Below the pieces are notes generated by a model that was given only the letters and a program-made list of their open reading frames with translations, was not told the DNA's origin and searched no databases. The translations under genes and the position numbers were made by a program. This document shows, piece after piece, positions 18,137-27,379 of a stretch of DNA of 64,000 nt; within the stretch, counting starts at the first letter, position 1; every line of letters starts with the position of its first letter. This DNA comes from Lysinibacillus xylanilyticus (GTDB taxonomy: Bacteria > Bacillota > Bacilli > Bacillales_A > Planococcaceae): positions 1 through 64,000 of the forward strand of contig NZ_MDDN01000018.1 in NCBI RefSeq assembly GCF_001708185.1. Direction: 5' to 3'.

Positions 18137-18420
18137 CGGATATTTGTGACTGCGGGTATTTGCCTTTCGTGCGTGGATATTCTAGCGTCTATCGCGGATA
18201 TTTACTTTACTTACGCGGATATTTACTTTACTTACGCGGATATTCCGGCGTCTATCGCGGATATTTACCTTACTCGCGCGGATATTCCGGCGTCTATCGC
18301 GGATATTTATTTCCCTCCTCGCGCGGATATTCCGGCGTCTATCGCGGATATTTACCTTACTTTCGCGGATATTCCGGCGTCTATCGCGGATATTTACCTT
18401 ACTTTCGCGGATATTCCCCC
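18137..18420 (-). repeat. Tandem repeat array, about 21-nt period, upstream of ctpB
   Basis: Thirteen or so units share plus-strand GCGGATATT at about 21-nt steps. Two unit types alternate: one continuing CCGGCGTCTATC and one continuing TACCTTACTTTC, so a 42-nt composite also repeats. On the minus strand the first type reads GATAGACGCCGGAATATCCG. Because the period is a multiple of three, open frames run through it on the plus strand. I treat those as a by-product, since they have no ribosome binding site. The array lies between a terminator (18475-18516) and ctpB. Confidence 0.9.
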
Positions 18421-18474
18421 CTGAGCGCAGGTGTTTATTCTTGAATCAAGGATATTTTATATAAAATTTTCACA

Positions 18475-18516
18475 TAAAAAAATCTGCTTCGTTTCTTTAA
18501 CAAAAACGAGCAGACT
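18475..18516 (-). terminator. Intrinsic terminator of the resA-like gene
   Basis: Minus strand AGTCTGCTCGTTT pairs with AAACGAAGCAGAT and is followed by a T run. It lies just after the resA-like stop codon. Confidence 0.85.
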
Positions 18517-18532
18517 CTTTACATTTATCTTG

Positions 18533-19120
18533 TTAATCTAATTCATCAACATAACTTTTTAGCATATCCATATCCATCGGCCCTGAAATGGCACGTTGAA
18601 TGTATCCCTTTGAATCAATAAAATAAGTGGTAGGAATTGTCATGACATTATATTGTGGAGAAACTTCTCTTTTTTGGTCAAGAAGGATAGGAAATGTTAG
18701 TTCGAAGCTATCTCTAAATGTCATAACGGTATCAATTTTTCCGTCAGCTGAAAATTCACGCTCTTCCGATGTTAAATTGACAGCTATGATTTCCACATTA
18801 TCTTCTTTAGCATGTTGTTCATAATACTTTTGCATATGTGGCATTTCAGCCTTACATGGTGGACACCATGTCGCCCAGAAATTTAACACGACTTTCTTTC
18901 CGCGAAGGTCGCTCAATGTTACCTCGTCACCATCCAAGCTTGTTAACGTAAAATCTGGTGGTGTATCTCCATTTTTTAAGCCAATCTTTTGTTCATCCAT
19001 TTCTTTCCCAAGAGAGGCTGTTTCAATTTCACGATCCTTATCAATCTGCTGTTTAACATATGTACCAATCATCGCAACTACCAATAACACGACGATAAGC
19101 AGCCCAATATTTCTTTTCAT
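18533..19120 (-). CDS. ResA/TlpA-like membrane-anchored thiol-disulfide oxidoreductase
   Basis: This 195-residue protein has an N-terminal membrane anchor (IGLLIVVLLVVAMIGTYV) followed by a thioredoxin fold outside the cell. The active site is WATWCPPCKAEMP, a CPPC motif, and the cis-proline region is MTIPTTYFID. Relatives such as ResA keep the heme-binding cysteines of apocytochrome c reduced, and StoA acts in spore cortex synthesis. The exact substrate cannot be read from the sequence, and no cytochrome gene lies next to it here. The ATG is preceded by GGGAGG at good spacing. A terminator follows the stop. Confidence 0.85.
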   Translation of the reverse strand: MKRNIGLLIVVLLVVAMIGTYVKQQIDKDREIETASLGKEMDEQKIGLKNGDTPPDFTLTSLDGDEVTLSDLRGKKVVLNFWATWCPPCKAEMPHMQKYYEQHAKEDNVEIIAVNLTSEEREFSADGKIDTVMTFRDSFELTFPILLDQKREVSPQYNVMTIPTTYFIDSKGYIQRAISGPMDMDMLKSYVDELD

Positions 19121-19344
19121 TTCTTACCTCCCAGTAATCAAGTGCTTTGTGAGAATTTTTTTGAGCAGTCGTATATTGTTATACCCAGTATAAGTAATAC
19201 GACGCTCACCCATACAGCCGGTTGCCATAAACCATGCGGCTGAAAGGAGGCTACAATTTTACTTCTAATTATCTTTTACAATTATCTACCAAAACAACGC
19301 TGAGTTCAAGATACTACTATATAAATGTCTTCCTCAAACGTTCC

Positions 19345-19543
19345 GCCGACTGAGCCCTTCCTCAAGGTTATTTTACCCCTCGCTTTTTTGTTTCTATCTA
19401 TCACTTTGATAATTCCATCCTTCACTTTGCTGCTTCCATCCGTCACTTTGATAGTTCTATCCGTCGTTCTGCTGCTTCTATCCATCGCTTTGATAATTCT
19501 TTCCGTCGTTCTGCTGCTTCCATCACTTCGATGATTCTTTCCC
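19345..19543 (-). repeat. Tandem repeat array, about 21-nt period, upstream of the resA-like gene
   Basis: Roughly nine units alternate between plus-strand themes CTGCTTCTATCCGTCG and TTTGATAATTCTTTCCGTC, giving a 42-nt composite and a 21-nt basic step. On the minus strand this reads GACGGATAGAAGCAGCAGAA and GACGGATAGAACTATC. The repeats are imperfect. The array lies between the M23 gene terminator and the start of the resA-like gene. From 19121 to 19344 I see no gene. Confidence 0.8.
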
Positions 19544-19576
19544 TCATTTTATGTTCTATTCATCACTACTAATAAG

Positions 19577-19615
19577 AAAAAAGCTATACATTAGATTCAT
19601 CTAATGTATAGCTTT
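19577..19615 (-). terminator. Intrinsic terminator of the M23 hydrolase gene
   Basis: Near-perfect palindrome AAAGCTATACATTAGA with TTCA loop and TCTAATGTATAGCTTT, with A and T runs at both ends. It follows the stop codon by about 10 nt. Confidence 0.88.
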
Positions 19616-19623
19616 TACTATTT

Positions 19624-20931
19624 TTACAACGGAATATATTTTAAAGGATTAACACTACCGACTGATTGTCCTTGCCAAGGGCCGTTGTGCACTTCAAAGT
19701 GTAAGTGTGGTCCTGTTGAACGTCCAGTACTACCCATTGTTGCAATTTGCTGACCTTGGGATACCTCTGCACCAACACTAACATTGATGGAATTTAAGTG
19801 TGCATACACTGTTGCATAAATTTGACCATCAATTGAATGTGTGATAATGACAGCATTACCATATGAACTAAGTGGTGCAGCATAAGATACAACACCGTCA
19901 GCAGCTGCCCAAATTGGCGTACCTGTACTATTTGCAAGATCGACTCCATAATGGAATTCTGGACCTGCACCAATATTACGCCAGCCATATGGCGATGTTA
20001 GACGACCATTTGTCGGGTTGATCCACGTACCATTTGATTGCGGAGCATGGACGACATTTGAAGATCCACCACCATTATTTTTAGCTGCATTTGCTGCGGC
20101 AGCGGCTGCTGCTGCCTTACGTTTTTCTTCCTGTTGACGGGCAATTTCTGCTAATCGTTTTTGCTCATCAATAATCTTTTGTTGTAATTCTTCACTAATT
20201 TCAAGTGCCTCAGAGTATTCTTTTTCAAGTAAAACTTTCTCTGACTTTAGTTTTTCTTGTTCTTTTTCTAATTGATCAACTAATTTGTTTTTCTCAGCTT
20301 TTTGTCCATCCAATGATGCTTTTAAACGATCAAGCTCAGCTTTTTTATCTTCAAGCTTTTTGCGTTTGCTTTCTAAGACTTGCTTTTGTTCCTCTAATTT
20401 TTGCTTGTCCTCTTTTTGCTCATGGATAATTTGACGGTCCGCTTCCATTAATGAATTAACAGCAGAGAATCGATCGATAAAATCTACGAAGCTACTAGAA
20501 CTAAGTAGTACGTCTAAATAGCTAACAGTACCACTTGCCTGAATGGCACGAGCACGATCCTCTAACAATACATCACGCTCTTCAATTTTGCGCAGAAGCT
20601 CTGCTATAGAATCTTCTAAAGCTTTTATTTCTTCATTTGCAGAATGAATTTCCGCCATTACATTTTTAATATTATTATTAGTTTTTTCAATTTCAGCGTT
20701 TAATGATTGAATTTGATCTAATATTTGTTGTTGCTTTTCTTCATTTGCAGTAATAGCATTTGATTTATTATTGATGGATGAATTTAAGCCATCTTTCTTT
20801 GATTCAATTTGATTTTTTTGATCTTTTAAATCCGATAAATTAGTTGCATATGCTGATGGAGTTTGGATAAAAAGAAATAGTGCAGATGCTGCTGCAAGTG
20901 TTTTTATAGAGTTTTTCGCCATACTTTTCAC
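19624..20931 (-). CDS. Secreted M23 murein hydrolase with coiled-coil (FtsEX-associated, EnvC/PcsB type)
   Basis: The start is GTG 20931, with AAAGGGAG 8 nt before it. A signal peptide (KTLAAASALFLFIQTPSAYA) comes first. A long coiled coil of about 230 residues rich in E, K and Q follows (EKQQQILDQIQSLNAEIEK), then an alanine linker. The C-terminal LytM/M23 peptidase domain keeps its zinc ligands in FHYGVDLANSTG and HLHFEVHNG. It sits directly downstream of ftsE-ftsX in the same orientation. Coiled-coil M23 or CHAP hydrolases are the usual partners switched on by FtsEX at the cell surface, so that role is a strong inference. An ATG at 20970 also opens the frame but lacks a ribosome binding site. 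Confidence 0.9.
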   Translation of the reverse strand: MKSMAKNSIKTLAAASALFLFIQTPSAYATNLSDLKDQKNQIESKKDGLNSSINNKSNAITANEEKQQQILDQIQSLNAEIEKTNNNIKNVMAEIHSANEEIKALEDSIAELLRKIEERDVLLEDRARAIQASGTVSYLDVLLSSSSFVDFIDRFSAVNSLMEADRQIIHEQKEDKQKLEEQKQVLESKRKKLEDKKAELDRLKASLDGQKAEKNKLVDQLEKEQEKLKSEKVLLEKEYSEALEISEELQQKIIDEQKRLAEIARQQEEKRKAAAAAAAANAAKNNGGGSSNVVHAPQSNGTWINPTNGRLTSPYGWRNIGAGPEFHYGVDLANSTGTPIWAAADGVVSYAAPLSSYGNAVIITHSIDGQIYATVYAHLNSINVSVGAEVSQGQQIATMGSTGRSTGPHLHFEVHNGPWQGQSVGSVNPLKYIPL

Positions 20932-21050
20932 CGATTGAACTCCCTTTCGACTATTATTTTGCTTGATCACCTATTGGGTTGATTTTCGTTACGGACGGCA
21001 CTTTTCAAGATACTACTGATGGCTTCTTTACTCGTTCCATATCCTTAAAG

Positions 21051-21935
21051 TTAGATTTTTAAAAACTTACGTACTGACATGAAACTTCCCCAAATACCGA
21101 TTAGTACACCAATTAGTAATAGAAGCGCACTTACTTGGTACACAAGTGGTGAGAAATCAAGTACTTGAATAAGCTCACCTTTTAAGCGAGGCGCAATAAT
21201 TCTATATACATTGTGGTAAAGAGTTGCAATCACCGCAATCGGAATAATAGAGCCTAAAAGTCCGAGCCACATTCCTTCTAATAAAAACGGTATGCGTACG
21301 AATGAATTCGTTGCCCCTACAAGTTTCATAATTTCTATTTCATCACGACGTGCAATAATCGTAATTCGAATCGTATTAGAAATTAAGAAAATGGCTGTAA
21401 ACAATAATCCTAAAATGAGCACTACACCTACGTTACGGCTAGTATTTAAGAAGTTGAAAAGCTTTTCTACTTTGCCTTCACCATACATAACATCATATGT
21501 ATACTCAAATTTATCAATTTTCTTGGCTACAGCAGCTGTTTGCTGAGGATCTGAAGCCTTCACATAAATAACATTACGTAATGGGTTACTTTGTTCAAAT
21601 AGTTTAAAATCGTCCCCAAAATCTTTTACTAATTTAGTTAACTCATTTTCCTTTGTCGAATAACTCATCTCTTCGACACCTGGCAATTTCTTTATTTTTT
21701 CCATGAGTGTTTTTTCAGCAGCTTTATCAGCTGTTTCATCAATTAACACTTTAATTTCAACATCATTCTCTAAATCATTTGCTACTTTATTTAAATTCAT
21801 CATAATAAGCGCAAATACGCCTACTAATATTAATGTAACTGTAACCGCACTCACTGAGGCAATGGTCATCCAGCTGTTACGACCAAGTGACTTTACACTT
21901 TCTCGGAGATGACGTTTCAACGTACTAAATTTCAT
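21051..21935 (-). CDS. ftsX: FtsX, membrane subunit of the FtsEX complex
   Basis: A 294-residue FtsX with one N-terminal membrane helix, an extracellular loop and three C-terminal helices (VVLILGLLFTAIFLISNTIR). Conserved features include RNSWMTIASVSAVTVTL and DEIEIMKLVGATNSFVR. FtsX transmits ATP hydrolysis by FtsE to cell-wall hydrolases outside the membrane. The frame is open up to 21968, but ATG 21935 is chosen because GGAGGTGATTACGGCT precedes it ideally. It overlaps the ftsE 3' end by 11 nt, showing coupling. Confidence 0.95.
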   Translation of the reverse strand: MKFSTLKRHLRESVKSLGRNSWMTIASVSAVTVTLILVGVFALIMMNLNKVANDLENDVEIKVLIDETADKAAEKTLMEKIKKLPGVEEMSYSTKENELTKLVKDFGDDFKLFEQSNPLRNVIYVKASDPQQTAAVAKKIDKFEYTYDVMYGEGKVEKLFNFLNTSRNVGVVLILGLLFTAIFLISNTIRITIIARRDEIEIMKLVGATNSFVRIPFLLEGMWLGLLGSIIPIAVIATLYHNVYRIIAPRLKGELIQVLDFSPLVYQVSALLLLIGVLIGIWGSFMSVRKFLKI

Positions 21936-22611
21936 AGCCGTAATCACCTCCGTGCTCATCACGTACAATCATGCCGCCTTCAATGGCAATTACCCGACGA
22001 CGAATCGTATTCACGATTTCTCGGTTATGGGTTGCCATTACAATCGTTGTACCTCGTGCATTAATTTCCTCAAATAAATTCATAATGTCCCACGATGTCT
22101 CAGGATCAAGATTCCCAGTAGGTTCATCTGCAATAACGACCTTTGGCACATTAACAACAGAACGCGCAATCGAAACACGCTGCTGTTCACCACCTGAAAG
22201 TTCATTAGGGAACATTCTTGCCTTATTCTTCAGTCCCACTAATTCCAAAACCTCCATTACTCGGCGACGGATTTCCACTGGGTCCTCCTCAATTACCTCT
22301 AGTGCAAACGCTACGTTTTCATAAACATTCAAACGAGGGAGCAGTTTAAAATCCTGGAATACAACGCCAAGCTGGCGACGTAAAAAAGGTACCTTTTTAT
22401 TTTTCAATGTAGCTAAATCTATGCCATTAACAATAATCTCGCCCGAAGTAGCTTTTTCCTCGCGGTACATTAATTTAATGAATGTCGATTTACCTGCACC
22501 ACTTGGACCTACAACGTAGACAAATTCACCTTGCTTTATGTTAACGGAAATCCCATTTGTCGCAACTACGCCATTTGGATACTTCTTTGTCACATTTTTC
22601 ATTTCTATCAT
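21925..22611 (-). CDS. ftsE: FtsE, ATPase subunit of the FtsEX complex
   Basis: A 228-residue ABC ATPase with Walker A GPSGAGKS (residues 35-42), Q-loop FQDF, signature LSGGEQQR (about 138-145) and Walker B VVIADEPTGNLDP. The start MIEMKNVTKKYPNG and the tail are typical of FtsE. With FtsX it forms an ABC-type mechanotransducer that activates peptidoglycan hydrolases during elongation and division. The gene heads the ftsE-ftsX unit, with the M23 hydrolase gene about 120 nt behind ftsX. There is no cccB gene upstream, unlike B. subtilis. Confidence 0.96.
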   Translation of the reverse strand: MIEMKNVTKKYPNGVVATNGISVNIKQGEFVYVVGPSGAGKSTFIKLMYREEKATSGEIIVNGIDLATLKNKKVPFLRRQLGVVFQDFKLLPRLNVYENVAFALEVIEEDPVEIRRRVMEVLELVGLKNKARMFPNELSGGEQQRVSIARSVVNVPKVVIADEPTGNLDPETSWDIMNLFEEINARGTTIVMATHNREIVNTIRRRVIAIEGGMIVRDEHGGDYGYEI

Positions 22612-22829
22612 ATTTAAACCACCTAAATCTCTTACTTATAGTAAGAGGTATTTCATTTACTATTATAGCACTCTATTTCTATTTTTTTATTACAGTTTCA
22701 TTTCATTCCGTGGCAGTTCCTTCTATTTCGTTCTTTCATTGCCATTAAAAAAAACGAAAATGATAGGAAAATCGACATAAAAAGACAGAAATCGATTTTA
22801 ATGTAGAGAAGTCGATTCCTGTTTGACAA
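22612..22829. other. Upstream region of ftsE
   Basis: AT-rich intergenic DNA containing the likely ftsE promoter. Two CGATT-containing direct repeats (GAAATCGATTTTAATG and GAAGTCGATTCCTG) lie near 22790-22825. I see no gene. Confidence 0.4.
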
Positions 22830-22873
22830 TAAAAAAACATTCAAGCTATGCTTTTTTACATAGCCTGAATGCA
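22830..22873 (-). terminator. Intrinsic terminator of yvlB
   Basis: Minus-strand ATTCAGGCTATG pairs with CATAGCTTGAAT and is followed by seven T. It lies just after the yvlB stop codon. Confidence 0.85.
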
Positions 22874-22880
22874 TTTATAC

Positions 22881-24074
22881 TTAAATATGCTGCTCGTCAG
22901 TTGTTGTATAACGTACTAAAACTGCCCCTGTTTTGGATTCACCTTCAATAAATAGACGATTGGCATTCTCTACTTCTTTATCAAAACGTACTACCTTTGA
23001 TAAGAATTGATCCTGTGATTCAATCTTTGAGGCATCTTGAATACCAACATCTACTTTACCAAAATTCGTAACAATTTTACCGCTGATCGATATTGTACGT
23101 GGCACATACAATTCAACAGCTCCTGCAACTGTTTGCGCTTTGATTTTTGATGAATTTGTAGAGCAAGTTGTGACAACAACATGTCCATTGACCGATTTTG
23201 CTTCAACTTCATCCAATGCGCCATCTAAATATACACGACCATTCAATGTTTCAGCTTCTAAATCTTTACCACGGACATTTGTTAATTCAATTGAACCATT
23301 AGAAGAATCCACTTCTGCCTTTCCAAAATTAAACTTAGAGCCTTTAATTGCACCGTTTAATGTCTTTACTTTTAATTGCTCAAAATCCGTATCTTGTAAA
23401 GTAACACTACCGTTCATTAAACGTACCGATAATTTGTCCAATTTATCCTTTGGTACTAGTACTTTAACATTTACTTGAACAAGTTTGAGTTGACTTAAAA
23501 TTCGTAGTGAACCTTCATTCTCCTTCACAACGAATTGCTCTAAGAAATGAGCGCGTGTTTCTTCTTCACTGTCATTAACTAGTGGTGCCTTCACCTTGCA
23601 AATGACTTGGAAGCTATCACCTTCAGTAGATTCCACTGCAAAATTGCCATTCGGTAATTCAGCAACTATATTTTCTACCTGTTCTGCCGCAACTTCTTCT
23701 GTATGTGTAAACTCTACTTTATCCCCAAACGGAGAAGATACATCAAATTCTTTTACCTTTTTCACTGCTGTATTCATCATATCCATAAAGAGTGAACCAA
23801 TTTGTGTTAAATCTTTACGAAAATCTCGCATTTCTTCTTCGAAATATTTAGTGAAATCCTCGTCTTTTTTCTTGTGTTCATCTTTGTGACTTTCATCTTT
23901 AAATAATGACTCATTCTCTGTTGAGGAATGCTGGCCCTCATTTGACACATTATTCATAACATGTTGAGTGGACTTGCTAGGTTGCTCTAATGCTTCAAAT
24001 AATGTAATCGCCTCTTGCGCTGTAATTGTTCCTTTTTCCACAAGTTCTAAAATTCGTTGACGTTCATTTTGCAT
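22881..24074 (-). CDS. yvlB: YvlB-like protein with DUF4097 beta-helix domain
   Basis: This 397-residue protein has a short N-terminal SHOCT-like helix pair (RQRILELVEKGTITAQEAIT). A charged low-complexity region (DESHKDEHKKKDEDF) and a C-terminal DUF4097 domain with repeating beta strands (KVKTLNGAIKGS, EAETLNGRVYLD, EAKSVNGHVVV) follow. Such proteins belong to the PspC/LiaI-type envelope-stress circle in Firmicutes. In B. subtilis yvlB lies next to uvrA in the LiaR/SigW-influenced yvlABCD operon. Here it stands alone next to uvrA; I see no yvlA, yvlC or yvlD beside it. The biochemical function is unknown. Confidence 0.8.
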   Translation of the reverse strand: MQNERQRILELVEKGTITAQEAITLFEALEQPSKSTQHVMNNVSNEGQHSSTENESLFKDESHKDEHKKKDEDFTKYFEEEMRDFRKDLTQIGSLFMDMMNTAVKKVKEFDVSSPFGDKVEFTHTEEVAAEQVENIVAELPNGNFAVESTEGDSFQVICKVKAPLVNDSEEETRAHFLEQFVVKENEGSLRILSQLKLVQVNVKVLVPKDKLDKLSVRLMNGSVTLQDTDFEQLKVKTLNGAIKGSKFNFGKAEVDSSNGSIELTNVRGKDLEAETLNGRVYLDGALDEVEAKSVNGHVVVTTCSTNSSKIKAQTVAGAVELYVPRTISISGKIVTNFGKVDVGIQDASKIESQDQFLSKVVRFDKEVENANRLFIEGESKTGAVLVRYTTTDEQHI

Positions 24075-24256
24075 AACTAAAATAGCCTCCCTCAGTTCGT
24101 TATACTATTTATACGAATCATTTTGTGAAAAGTTTCACCATTAAAATGAAAATTTTGGAGATACATCTTTTTTTAAGCTTAGAGGTGAGTGTGCCGTTCA
24201 TAAATCTTAAAAAGGTCCATCACTAAAATTTTTCAAAACGTATGCCATGTATATCA

Positions 24257-24386
24257 GTTGATTGGAGTGGAGGCTGGGCGACTCCTTGGGGATCAGCGTC
24301 ACAGATGAGACCCTGGAGCGAGCAACGCGAGTGAAGCGGCTCATCGGACGCCCCCAGGAAAGCGCCCAGTCGGAACGGAAATCAAC
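24257..24386 (+). repeat. Dispersed intergenic repeat, family A, complete copy with inverted ends
   Basis: A 130-nt GC-rich element bounded by GTTGATT and AATCAAC. Inner arms GGCTGGGCG and CGCCCAG make a long stem, and GAGCGAGCAACGCGAGTG lies in the middle. The same blocks appear at 1-127 in the other orientation. It looks like a mobile or REP-like structured repeat. It carries no gene and lies between the uvrA terminator and yvlB. Confidence 0.75.
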
Positions 24387-24439
24387 CACACGTTATGGTA
24401 ATGATCCAGTATTGACTCATAATTGTATTTCTATGTAAT

Positions 24440-24482
24440 AAAAAAGTTCGCAACTCCCCCTTCGGAAAGTGCGAACTTTTTT
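24440..24482 (-). terminator. Intrinsic terminator of uvrB-uvrA
   Basis: Minus-strand AAAAGTTCGCACTTTCCG pairs with GGAGTTGCGAACTTTTTT; the stem AGTTCGCA/TGCGAACT is followed by a T run. It lies about 25 nt after the uvrA stop. Confidence 0.88.
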
Positions 24483-24507
24483 AGAGAACAATGCGTAATT
24501 CGACGTT

Positions 24508-27372
24508 TTATTGAGAAGCCTTTTCTAAAACAGCTTCCATACGCATACGATCTCGTGTCAATATTGGCTTTAAATACTTCCCTGTATAAGAGCCACTTAC
24601 TTCAGCGACTTCTTCTGGTGTACCTGTTGCAACAATTGTACCACCTTTGTCGCCACCTTCAGGTCCCAAATCGATAATGTAGTCTGCTGTCTTGATGACA
24701 TCTAAATTATGCTCGATCACTAACACCGAATCGCCATTTTCTACAAGACGCTGTAATACAACGAGTAGACGTGCAATATCATCCGCATGTAAGCCCGTTG
24801 TCGGCTCATCTAAAATATAGAATGATTTCCCTGTTGAACGACGGTGTAATTCAGAGGCTAATTTTACACGCTGTGCCTCGCCACCAGATAAGGTTGTGGC
24901 AGGTTGTCCTAATTTCATATAGCCTAACCCAACATCCACGATGGTTTGTAGCTTACGTTGGATTTTCGGAATATTTTCAAAGAAAACTACTGCGTTTTCA
25001 ATCGTCATATCTAAAATATCTGCAATGCTCTTATCTTTATATTTCACTTCAAGTGTTTCACGGTTATAGCGTTTCCCATGGCAGACTTCACATGGCACAT
25101 AAACGTCTGGTAGGAAATGCATTTCAATTTTTATAATACCGTCACCACGACAAGCTTCACAGCGACCTCCCTTAACGTTGAAGCTAAAGCGACCTTTTTT
25201 ATAGCCTCGTACCTTCGCCTCATTTGTTGCTGCGAAAACATCTCGAATATCATCAAATACACCTGTATAAGTAGCCGGATTAGAGCGAGGTGTACGACCG
25301 ATTGGTGATTGATCAATATCAATAACCTTTTCAAGCTCATCAATCCCCGTTACTTCTTTATGTTCACCTGGCTTCACCTTTGAACGATTAAGCTTTTGAG
25401 CCAATGATTTATATAAAATTTCATTAATAAGTGTTGACTTACCTGACCCCGAAACCCCTGTGACGGCAACGAATAATCCAAGAGGTATATCGATTTTCAC
25501 ATTTCGAAGATTATTTTCCTTGGCACCTTTAATCGATAATTTACGACCATTTGGCTTACGACGCTCAATTGGCAATGGAATAAATTTCTTACCACTTAAA
25601 TATTGCCCCGTCAAAGACTTTTCATTTTCCATTACTTCCTGTGGTGTCCCTGCCGCTACAATTTGACCACCATGTACACCTGCACCAGGACCAACATCAA
25701 TGAGATAATCCGCCGCTAGCATTGTATCTTCATCGTGCTCGACAACAATAAGTGTATTACCAATATCACGCATATTTTGCAATGTACTAATGAGACGGTC
25801 ATTATCACGTTGATGTAAGCCGATAGATGGTTCATCTAGAATGTAGAGGACACCTGTTAAGCGTGAGCCAATTTGTGTCGCAAGACGAATTCTTTGAGCT
25901 TCTCCCCCTGAAAGTGTCCCTGCTGCTCGACTTAATGTTAAATAATCTAATCCTACGTTTACGAGGAAGCCTAATCGTTCTTCAATTTCGCGTAAGACAA
26001 GTCGTGCAATTTTCATATCCTTTTCTGATAAATCCAGATCCTTGAAAAATGTATCTGCTTCCTGAATCGAATACTGTGTAACTTCACCAATATGCTTATC
26101 TGCAATTTTCACAGCTAAAGTTTCCTGCTTTAAACGATAACCTTTACAAGAAGGACATGCTTGCTGTGCCATATATTTTTCCATCTGTTCACGCACGTAA
26201 TCAGAAGTGGTCTCCTTAAAACGTCGCTCCACATTACGCACAACACCTTCAAATTCAATCATTTGATCTCGCACATTGCCAAACTCATTTTCATAATGGA
26301 AGTGGATTTTATCTTTACCAGAACCATATAAAATTTTATCCATCTTTTCTTTCGGAAGATCCTTTACTGGTACATCCATTGGGATATCATAATGATCACA
26401 TACTGCCTTTAATAACTGTGGGTAATATTGTGAGCTTGTTGGTTCCCACGGTGCTATTGCATGCTCTAATAAAGAACGGTCCCAATCTGGTACTACCAAA
26501 TCAAGATCTACCTCTTGTGTTGATCCTAAGCCATCACAGCTTGGACAAGCTCCAAATGGACTGTTAAATGAAAACATGCGAGGCTCTAGCTCACCGATAG
26601 AAAATCCACATAATGGACAGGCATGATGCTCACTAAATAATAATTCCTCATGTTCCATCACATCGACAAGTACGCGCCCTTCTGCTAAGCGTAATGCTGT
26701 CTCTAAAGAATCGCTAAGACGTGCAGCAATACCTTCCTTCATCACAACACGGTCCACGACTACTTCAATCGAATGCTTTTTGTTTTTATCGAGATCAATC
26801 GCATCATCTAAATCACGTAGCTCGCCATCGATACGCACTCGAACAAAGCCTTGCTTTTTTAGATCCTCCAGTAACTTCACATGCGTCCCCTTGCGTCCAG
26901 ATACCATTGGGGCAAGCAGCTGCATTTTCGTTCTTTCTGGGTAAGATAATAACCGATCGACCATCTGCTCAATCGTTTGGGAAGTAATTTCAATGCCATG
27001 ATTTGGACAAATAGGCTTACCGATACGTGCATAGAGCAAACGTAAATAATCATAGATTTCCGTTACTGTACCAACTGTAGAACGGGGATTACGGCTCGTC
27101 GTTTTTTGATCGATCGATATAGCAGGAGATAATCCCTCAATCGCATCGACGTCTGGTTTATCCATTTGTCCGAGGAATTGACGAGCATAAGCTGAAAGAG
27201 ATTCTACATAACGACGTTGTCCTTCGGCATAGATCGTATCAAACGCTAATGATGATTTCCCTGAGCCAGATAAACCGGTTAACACTACTAGTTGATCACG
27301 TGGAATTGTGACATTGATATTTTTTAAATTATGTGCTCGCGCGCCCTGCACGACTATTTCAGTATTTTTCAC
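24508..27372 (-). CDS. uvrA: UvrA, excision nuclease damage-recognition ATPase
   Basis: A 954-residue UvrA of normal length. It has two ABC-type ATPase modules: Walker [21 protein letters not shown] and [15 protein letters not shown], and signatures [13 protein letters not shown] and [13 protein letters not shown]. The zinc-finger cysteines are in CPLCGF and CPSCDGLG, and in CEACRGDG and [10 protein letters not shown]. UvrA dimers find bulky DNA lesions and hand them to UvrB in nucleotide excision repair. It lies 7 nt after uvrB and is co-transcribed with it, ending at a strong terminator. Confidence 0.98.
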   Translation of the reverse strand: MKNTEIVVQGARAHNLKNINVTIPRDQLVVLTGLSGSGKSSLAFDTIYAEGQRRYVESLSAYARQFLGQMDKPDVDAIEGLSPAISIDQKTTSRNPRSTVGTVTEIYDYLRLLYARIGKPICPNHGIEITSQTIEQMVDRLLSYPERTKMQLLAPMVSGRKGTHVKLLEDLKKQGFVRVRIDGELRDLDDAIDLDKNKKHSIEVVVDRVVMKEGIAARLSDSLETALRLAEGRVLVDVMEHEELLFSEHHACPLCGFSIGELEPRMFSFNSPFGACPSCDGLGSTQEVDLDLVVPDWDRSLLEHAIAPWEPTSSQYYPQLLKAVCDHYDIPMDVPVKDLPKEKMDKILYGSGKDKIHFHYENEFGNVRDQMIEFEGVVRNVERRFKETTSDYVREQMEKYMAQQACPSCKGYRLKQETLAVKIADKHIGEVTQYSIQEADTFFKDLDLSEKDMKIARLVLREIEERLGFLVNVGLDYLTLSRAAGTLSGGEAQRIRLATQIGSRLTGVLYILDEPSIGLHQRDNDRLISTLQNMRDIGNTLIVVEHDEDTMLAADYLIDVGPGAGVHGGQIVAAGTPQEVMENEKSLTGQYLSGKKFIPLPIERRKPNGRKLSIKGAKENNLRNVKIDIPLGLFVAVTGVSGSGKSTLINEILYKSLAQKLNRSKVKPGEHKEVTGIDELEKVIDIDQSPIGRTPRSNPATYTGVFDDIRDVFAATNEAKVRGYKKGRFSFNVKGGRCEACRGDGIIKIEMHFLPDVYVPCEVCHGKRYNRETLEVKYKDKSIADILDMTIENAVVFFENIPKIQRKLQTIVDVGLGYMKLGQPATTLSGGEAQRVKLASELHRRSTGKSFYILDEPTTGLHADDIARLLVVLQRLVENGDSVLVIEHNLDVIKTADYIIDLGPEGGDKGGTIVATGTPEEVAEVSGSYTGKYLKPILTRDRMRMEAVLEKASQ

Positions 27373-27379
27373 AAGCCAT

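Noticed and set aside
18137..18420. CRISPR array
   Set aside because: Repeats are contiguous and alternate between two related units; there are no unique spacers of constant length and no cas genes nearby.
18125..18444. Plus-strand ORFs of 94-99 codons inside the 21-nt array
   Set aside because: They arise because the repeat period is a multiple of three. No ribosome binding site, and two overlapping frames are equally open.
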